From NCBI GenBank assembly GCA_003151665.1, contig PLYD01000174.1, positions 1-9,879 of the forward strand: a stretch of DNA of 9,879 nucleotides, in the 5' to 3' direction. Made by a program: the position numbers and the translations under genes. The notes under the pieces are model-generated. The model saw only the letters and a program-made list of their open reading frames with translations, searched no databases and was not told where the DNA came from. The DNA is from Candidatus Dormiibacterota bacterium (GTDB lineage: Bacteria; Chloroflexota; Dormibacteria; Dormibacterales; Dormibacteraceae). This document shows positions 6,426 to 9,879 of the stretch, piece after piece. Numbering within the stretch: the stretch's first letter is position 1; every line of letters starts with the position of its first letter.

Positions 6426-6947
6426 CTAGTGCTTCGGCGCTTTCGCGCTCGGGTTCCCGTCACGACGCACCGGCGGCATTGCCGCGGCTTTTCGATAGAT
6501 GAGGGCGGTGCGCTTGAACGAGATCACCTCAGTGCCATTCTGGTTGAAGCCGGTCGTGCGCACGGTCACGATGCCGACGTTCGGTCGCGAGCGCGACTCG
6601 CGGATCTCGAGCACCTCCGAGCGCGAGTGAATGGTGTCCCCCTCGAACACCGGGTGGGGCAGGCGCACCTCGTCCCATCCGAGATTCGCCATCACATTCT
6701 GCGACACGTCGCTGACGCTCTGCCCCGTCACCAGCGAGAGCGTGAGGCAGCTGTTGACCAGGGGTTTTCCGAACTCGGTCTGCGCGGCGTACTGGTGGTC
6801 GAAGTGAATCGGCGCGGTGTTCTGGGTGAGCAGAGTGAACCAGATGTTGTCCGCGGTCGTGATCGTCCTGCCGAGCGCGTGCTCGTACACGTCACCGACC
6901 TCGAAGTCCTCGAAGAACCGGCCCCGCCATCCCTCTTTGACCGCCAT
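6426..6947 (-). CDS. MaoC-family enoyl-CoA hydratase (mesaconyl-/itaconyl-/methylglutaconyl-CoA hydratase type)
   Basis: A 173-residue hot-dog-fold MaoC-like hydratase and probably the first gene of the operon. The N-terminus GRFFEDFEVGDVYEHALGRT (9-28) is the typical MaoC opening. The active-site loop reads LLTQNTAPIHFDHQYA (39-54), with His48 in the place of the catalytic His and Asn43 where many (R)-hydratases have Asp. As I recall, members near mycobacterial Rv2499c and mesaconyl-CoA hydratases share an N-T-x-P-[IL]-H form. Further marks are the helix NSCLTLSLVTGQSVSD (65-80), VRLPHPVFEGDTIHSRSEVL (94-113) and a C-terminal strand ending FKRTALIY (144-151). It should hydrate a branched or dicarboxylic enoyl-CoA, giving the 3-hydroxyacyl-CoA that the CitE-like lyase cleaves. 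ATG at 6947 has only a weak GGCGG upstream. The exact substrate is inferred from neighbours. Confidence 0.9.
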   Translation of the reverse strand: MAVKEGWRGRFFEDFEVGDVYEHALGRTITTADNIWFTLLTQNTAPIHFDHQYAAQTEFGKPLVNSCLTLSLVTGQSVSDVSQNVMANLGWDEVRLPHPVFEGDTIHSRSEVLEIRESRSRPNVGIVTVRTTGFNQNGTEVISFKRTALIYRKAAAMPPVRRDGNPSAKAPKH

Positions 6948-7042
6948 CAGTTACCGCCGAGATCATGGCACGCATACGATTGTCATGGACAGCGTCGGGT
7001 CACGTGGCGGCACCACCGGCTAGTGCCGGCCACATCCCCCGG

Positions 7043-7070
7043 GTGACCTCCTCCCCTAATTATGTAGACT
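7043..7070 (+). promoter_or_regulatory. Candidate promoter of the marR-MFS pair
   Basis: GTGACC (7043-7048) as a -35-like box and TAGACT (7065-7070) as a -10-like box are 16 bp apart. Transcription would then begin at about 7077-7078, on or next to the GTG start. No purine-rich Shine-Dalgarno precedes that GTG, so a leaderless mRNA would be consistent. Both boxes are only moderate matches to the sigma-70 consensus. Confidence 0.35.
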
Positions 7071-7076
7071 AATTAG
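7056..7076. promoter_or_regulatory. Perfect inverted repeat, candidate MarR operator
   Basis: CTAATTA (7056-7062) and TAATTAG (7070-7076) are exact reverse complements separated by seven bases (TGTAGAC). The 21-bp AT-rich element stands out in GC-rich surroundings and has the size typical of MarR dimer sites. It overlaps the candidate -10 boxes of both strands and ends one base before the regulator's GTG start, so autorepression is the natural reading. Whether it also controls the operon on the left is open. Confidence 0.7.
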
Positions 7077-7077
7077 T

Positions 7078-7527
7078 GTGACTAACCAGTTGACGTCTGG
7101 TATCAGCAGTGCGGCGGAGGTCGCAGGCAACCTCCGGGTCGCTCTGATGCGTACGGTTCGGCGCCTGAAGCGCGAAACCGATGGGGGGCATTCGGTGTCG
7201 GTCATTGCCGCTCTGGCATCGGTCAACTCTCGCGGGCCCCTTACGCTGGGTGAACTGGCGGAGGCGGAAGGGGTATCGAGACCAAGCATGACGGTCCTCG
7301 CCGCCAGCCTTCTCGAGCAGAACCTCGTGGCCAGGGAGCTGGACTCAAGCGACGGCAGATTGGTTCGGGTTCGTATCACGCAGCTGGGCAAGCGAGTGCT
7401 TGAGCGCAGCCGGACCCGGCGTAATGCTTACCTTACGAAGCGTCTCGGGTCGCTCAGCGTGGAGGAGCTGCAGACGCTGGATCAAGCGGCGACGATACTG
7501 CTTCGTCTTGTAGAGGAAGGTTCGTGA
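7078..7527 (+). CDS. MarR-family transcriptional regulator
   Basis: A 149-residue winged-helix regulator of the MarR family, normal length. After an N-terminal dimerisation helix (about 13-35), the winged helix follows: SVSVIAALASV, then LTLGELAEAEGVSRPSMTVL (56-75) as the helix-turn-helix, LLEQNLVARELDSSDGRLVR (78-97) and VRITQLGKRVL (98-108) as the wing with its basic residues. The C-terminal helices (128-147) complete the dimer interface. GTG at 7078 is the start; no Shine-Dalgarno precedes it and the 21-bp inverted repeat abuts it. The stop overlaps the MFS start as GTGA, so the pair is co-transcribed. It most likely represses its own promoter and releases it when a phenolic or drug-like ligand binds. 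The ligand is unknown. Confidence 0.93.
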   Translation: MTNQLTSGISSAAEVAGNLRVALMRTVRRLKRETDGGHSVSVIAALASVNSRGPLTLGELAEAEGVSRPSMTVLAASLLEQNLVARELDSSDGRLVRVRITQLGKRVLERSRTRRNAYLTKRLGSLSVEELQTLDQAATILLRLVEEGS

Positions 7528-8819
7528 CCTCAGTCAGAGCTGGCTTCAGCCGGACGTTCGCATCGCTGCGCAACAGGAATTTCCGGATCTTCTTCACGGC
7601 TCAGATCGTCTCCGTGACCGGCACCTGGATGCAGTCAATTGCCCAGATGTGGTTGGTGCTGCACCTTACCGGAAGCGGTATCGCCCTCGGCATCACCGCT
7701 GCCCTTCAGTTCACGCCGATTCTCCTGTTCGGCACCTGGGGCGGCCTCCTCGCGGACCGGCTCGACAAGCGGAAGCTCCTGATGGTGACCCAGAGCGCGG
7801 CCGGCATTGTCGCGCTGGTGCTGGCGGGGCTCACTCTCGGCGGGGTTGTCCAGCTGTGGATGGTCTATGTGCTGGCGTTCTCATTGGGGATCGTCAACGT
7901 CTTTGACAACCCTGCGCGTCAGAGCTTCGTGACTGAGATGGTCGGCAAGGAGCAGATCACCAACGCCGTCGGCCTCAACAGCGCCGTGTTCACCTTGGCC
8001 CGCGTGATCGGGCCTGCAGTCGCCGGCGTCCTCATCGCGGTTGTGGGCACGGGATGGTGCTTCCTCTACAACGGCCTGTCGTACTTCCCGGTGGTGTTTG
8101 CGCTCCTTCTGATGCGTCCCTCGGAGCTCCATCGAGGCCTGCCGGCTCTCCGCGCCCGAGGCCAGATCAGAGCTGGGATTCGCTATGCCTGGAACCGCCC
8201 GGAACTCCGATTTCCGCTTCTTCTGATGCTTGTCGTGGGAACGCTTGCGTTCAATTTCTCGGTGCTGATGCCGCTCATGGCCAGGTTTGTTTTTAACTCA
8301 GGCGCCAGCACCTTCGGGCTTCTGATGTCCTTCATGGGTGCAGGCGCGTTCGTCGGTGCGCTTGTATCAGCCAATCGCGCGCGCCCTACCCACCGACTGC
8401 TTGCGTTCGCCGGCGTCGCCTTCGGTGGATTGCTGATCGGCGCAGCGCTGGCACCGACTTTGCCGATCGAGCTTCTCGTTCTCTTACCGATGGGGGCGGC
8501 GATGATCACGTTCCAGGCCACCGCCAACTCTCTGCTGCAGCTCAACTCTGACCCGGCCTTCAGGGGGCGAGTCATGGCTCTGTATGTGATGGTATTTCTG
8601 GGAACCACGCCCATCGGGGGTCCGATCGTTGGTTGGGTCGCCCAGCAATTTGGGGCACGAGTTGGCTTGGGACTCGGAGGCTTGGCCACGATCATCGGGT
8701 CGGCTGCCCTCCTATGGGGCCTTGGTCACTGGCACGTTGGCCAACTCAACCGCGTCACCGGCCCCTCGCCGATGGAAGCTGGGAATCGGCTGGCCAATTC
8801 GATAGGTTCGGATCTGTGA
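7524..8819 (+). CDS. MFS transporter, MFS_3 / EntS-like efflux type
   Basis: A 431-residue major facilitator with about 12 predicted membrane helices, of the transmembrane secretion effector (MFS_3, EntS-like) group, which includes siderophore and drug exporters. Visible marks are FASLRNRNFRIFFTAQIVS (12-30) opening helix 1, the motif A-like GGLLADRLDKRK (73-84) between helices 2 and 3, the group hallmark DNPARQSFVTEMV (128-140), and LNSAVFTLARVIGPAVAG (151-168). The second half repeats the fold from about residue 215. The GTG start overlaps the marR stop by 4 bp and has GGAAGG a few bases upstream. Co-expression with a MarR regulator suggests inducible, proton-driven export of a toxic or signalling compound across the inner membrane. 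The substrate cannot be told, and any link to the catabolic operon is only positional. Confidence 0.92.
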   Translation: MTSVRAGFSRTFASLRNRNFRIFFTAQIVSVTGTWMQSIAQMWLVLHLTGSGIALGITAALQFTPILLFGTWGGLLADRLDKRKLLMVTQSAAGIVALVLAGLTLGGVVQLWMVYVLAFSLGIVNVFDNPARQSFVTEMVGKEQITNAVGLNSAVFTLARVIGPAVAGVLIAVVGTGWCFLYNGLSYFPVVFALLLMRPSELHRGLPALRARGQIRAGIRYAWNRPELRFPLLLMLVVGTLAFNFSVLMPLMARFVFNSGASTFGLLMSFMGAGAFVGALVSANRARPTHRLLAFAGVAFGGLLIGAALAPTLPIELLVLLPMGAAMITFQATANSLLQLNSDPAFRGRVMALYVMVFLGTTPIGGPIVGWVAQQFGARVGLGLGGLATIIGSAALLWGLGHWHVGQLNRVTGPSPMEAGNRLANSIGSDL

Positions 8820-8821
8820 CG

Positions 8822-8842
8822 AACGAGCGTTGCCGCCTCGTT
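8822..8842 (+). terminator. Candidate terminator after the MFS gene
   Basis: AACGAG (8822-8827) pairs with CTCGTT (8837-8842). Two further C-G pairs are possible inside, with a one-base bulge and a TTGC loop. On the plus strand the hairpin is followed by a T-rich run (GATTATTTTCT), as in a weak intrinsic terminator. It fills the 25-bp gap between two convergent genes. No T-run follows on the minus strand. Confidence 0.4.
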
Positions 8843-8844
8843 GA

Positions 8845-9879
8845 TTATTTTCTGGGCCCGGCTGCCGCCTTCTTCAAAATCACCACGGATCGAGTTGAGG
8901 TCGTTATCCGCTCGGACACCTCTGCGGGATCCGTCTCCGGCTGAAGGCGGGCGGTGTCGAGGACCAGCAGCCATGTCGTCCCAAAGGCGGCCGGAATCGT
9001 CCAGTCGACAGGTTCCGCCTGCGCATTGAACAGCAGAACGAATGAATCATCGATGATCGCCCGACCACGATCATCGTGCGTCTGAATCGCTCTACCGTTC
9101 AGAAAAACGCCAAGCGAGCGCGCGTGACCTGCCGTCCAGTCCTCGTCGGTCATCGATTGGCCGTCAGGCTGGAACCAACCGATATCCACAGTGCCGCGAA
9201 TTGGCCGGCCCTGGAACCACCGGCGGCGACGAAAGACAGGATGTTCGCGGCGGAAGGCAATGAACCAGCGGGTGAATTCGAGGAGGGGCCTGTCGACCGC
9301 GGACCAGTTCACCCATGAGACCTTGTTGTCCTGGCACCAAGCATTGTTATTGCCCCCCTGAGTCCTGCCCAGCTCGTCGCCCGCGAGCAACATCGGCACT
9401 CCCTGGGCAAGGAAAAGGGTCGCCAGGAAATTTCGCTGCTGCTGAGATCGGCAGCCCAGCACGCCCTGGTCATTCGTCTTGCCTTCTGCGCCGCAATTCC
9501 ACGATCGGTTGTGCGATTCGCCGTCGGCGTTTTGCTCCGCATTTGCCTTGTTGTGCTTCTCGTTGTATGAGACGAGGTCGAGCAGGGTGAAGCCATCGTG
9601 CGCGGTCGCGAAATTCACGCTCGCGCCGGGCCGGCGGGTATCACTCTGGTACAGGTCGGAGCTGCCCGTGAGCCGCGAGGCGAACTCCGCGACAGTCGAG
9701 GGCTCGCCTCGCCAGAAGTCACGCACTGTATCTCGGAAGCGGCCATTCCATTCCGACCACAGAGCCGGGAAGTTGCCCACCTGGTAACCGCCCTCTCCGA
9801 TATCCCAGGGCTCGGCAATCAGCTTGACGCGGCTGACAATGGGGTCCTGCTGGATGAGATCGAAGAAGGTCGATAACCT
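8845..9879 (-). CDS. glgX: Glycogen debranching enzyme (GlgX/TreX type), 3' part
   Basis: The last 344 residues of a GH13 glycogen/maltodextrin debranching enzyme (isoamylase type), which hydrolyses alpha-1,6 branches in glycogen. The frame stays open to the right edge, so the first half, with the carbohydrate-binding N-domain and catalytic nucleophile Asp, is outside. Numbering from the edge, KLIAEPWDIGEGGYQVGNFP (19-38) carries the acid/base Glu (E23), and NFATAHDGFTLLDLVSYNEK (89-108) carries the third catalytic carboxylate (D95). QGVPMLLAGDELGRTQGGNN (159-178) and CQDNKVSWVNW (182-192) are standard GlgX segments, followed by a C-terminal beta domain ending at a TAA. The GTG at 9780 is internal, because family sequence continues unbroken upstream. 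It converges on the MFS gene and appears unrelated to the acyl-CoA operon. Confidence 0.95.
   Translation of the reverse strand, partial: RLSTFFDLIQQDPIVSRVKLIAEPWDIGEGGYQVGNFPALWSEWNGRFRDTVRDFWRGEPSTVAEFASRLTGSSDLYQSDTRRPGASVNFATAHDGFTLLDLVSYNEKHNKANAEQNADGESHNRSWNCGAEGKTNDQGVLGCRSQQQRNFLATLFLAQGVPMLLAGDELGRTQGGNNNAWCQDNKVSWVNWSAVDRPLLEFTRWFIAFRREHPVFRRRRWFQGRPIRGTVDIGWFQPDGQSMTDEDWTAGHARSLGVFLNGRAIQTHDDRGRAIIDDSFVLLFNAQAEPVDWTIPAAFGTTWLLVLDTARLQPETDPAEVSERITTSTRSVVILKKAAAGPRK

Larger units (their letters stand above)
861..6947 (-). other. Putative seven-gene acyl-CoA catabolic operon
   Basis: Seven minus-strand genes run MaoC, acyl-CoA dehydrogenase, cupin, CitE-like lyase, E1-beta, E1-alpha, Mct-like transferase. 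Junctions are +3 bp, +41 bp, 14-bp overlap, 4-bp GTGA overlap, direct abutment and 17-bp overlap. Such spacing implies one transcript and translational coupling. The membrane protein gene that follows at 825 could extend the unit. No terminator is apparent between 826 and 860. Joint function (dehydrogenate, hydrate, shift CoA, cleave, oxidise the oxoacid) is inferred from the families. Confidence 0.75.
6948..7077. promoter_or_regulatory. Divergent intergenic control region
   Basis: This 130-bp gap separates the start of the catabolic operon (minus) from the MarR regulator gene (plus), so promoters for both should lie here. Visible structures are the 7-bp-arm inverted repeat at its right end, a short hairpin CCGGC-TAGT-GCCGG at 7016-7029, and GGTCAC (6998-7003) facing GTGACC (7043-7048). 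On the minus strand ATGACA at 6986-6981 resembles a -35 box but has no convincing -10 partner. CATAAT at 7064-7059 resembles a -10 box and would give a leader of about 105 nt before MaoC. Confidence 0.55.

Noticed and set aside
7016..7029. Hairpin CCGGC-TAGT-GCCGG in the divergent region
   Set aside because: Five-base GC arms occur by chance in GC-rich DNA, and a competing GGCAC/GTGCC pairing overlaps it. It is mentioned in the control region but not called as a site.
5727..7046. 439-codon plus-strand open frame
   Set aside because: It lies antisense over the acyl-CoA dehydrogenase and MaoC genes, both with clear family motifs. Its translation is rich in Arg, His and Leu and shows no domain.
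1..9879. Search for CRISPR arrays, tRNA/rRNA genes, insertion sequences, phage genes or toxin-antitoxin pairs
   Set aside because: I saw no regularly spaced repeats, no tRNA-like cloverleaf, no transposase or integrase motifs and no small paired toxin-like genes. The window looks like ordinary metabolic chromosome.

Overview
The window is GC-rich bacterial DNA, chromosomal in character, with many GTG start codons and tightly packed genes. The gene families, the GC content and a probably leaderless regulator gene fit an actinomycete-like or Chloroflexota/Dormibacterota-like soil bacterium. No marker gene settles the phylum, so this is inference.

Positions 49-6947 (minus strand) hold a compact catabolic cluster, read from right to left: a MaoC-type hydratase, an acyl-CoA dehydrogenase, a small cupin, a CitE/HpcH-type acyl-CoA lyase, the beta and alpha subunits of a 2-oxoacid dehydrogenase E1, and a class III (CaiB/BaiF) CoA-transferase that looks like 2-methylfumaryl-CoA (mesaconyl-CoA) isomerase Mct. 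A polytopic membrane protein (COG4705-like) follows. Neighbouring genes overlap, abut or are separated by at most about 41 bp, so the first seven read as one operon. The set resembles the mycobacterial leucine/itaconate locus (Rv2496c-Rv2500c: E1 subunits, CitE, MaoC, FadE19). Here an Mct-like gene sits where an E2 gene might be expected, and no acyl-CoA carboxylase is present.

Positions 6948-7077 are a divergent control region. A perfect inverted repeat (7-bp arms, 7-nt spacer) ends one base before the GTG of a MarR-family regulator. The regulator gene overlaps by 4 bp a drug-efflux-type MFS gene on the plus strand (7078-8819). A small hairpin at 8822-8842 separates this pair from the convergent 3' part of a glycogen debranching enzyme gene (GlgX/TreX type, 8845-9879), which runs off the right edge.

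Two readings of the operon fit the sequence. In the first, it degrades branched-chain 2-oxoacids (leucine-like): E1 to acyl-CoA, dehydrogenation, hydration, then lyase cleavage. In the second, it handles C5 dicarboxyl-CoA esters: methylsuccinyl-CoA to mesaconyl-CoA (dehydrogenase), CoA migration (Mct), hydration to citramalyl-CoA (MaoC), cleavage to pyruvate and acetyl-CoA (lyase), then pyruvate oxidation (E1 with a remote E2/E3). The second explains the Mct-like gene and the missing carboxylase better, but it is a hypothesis.
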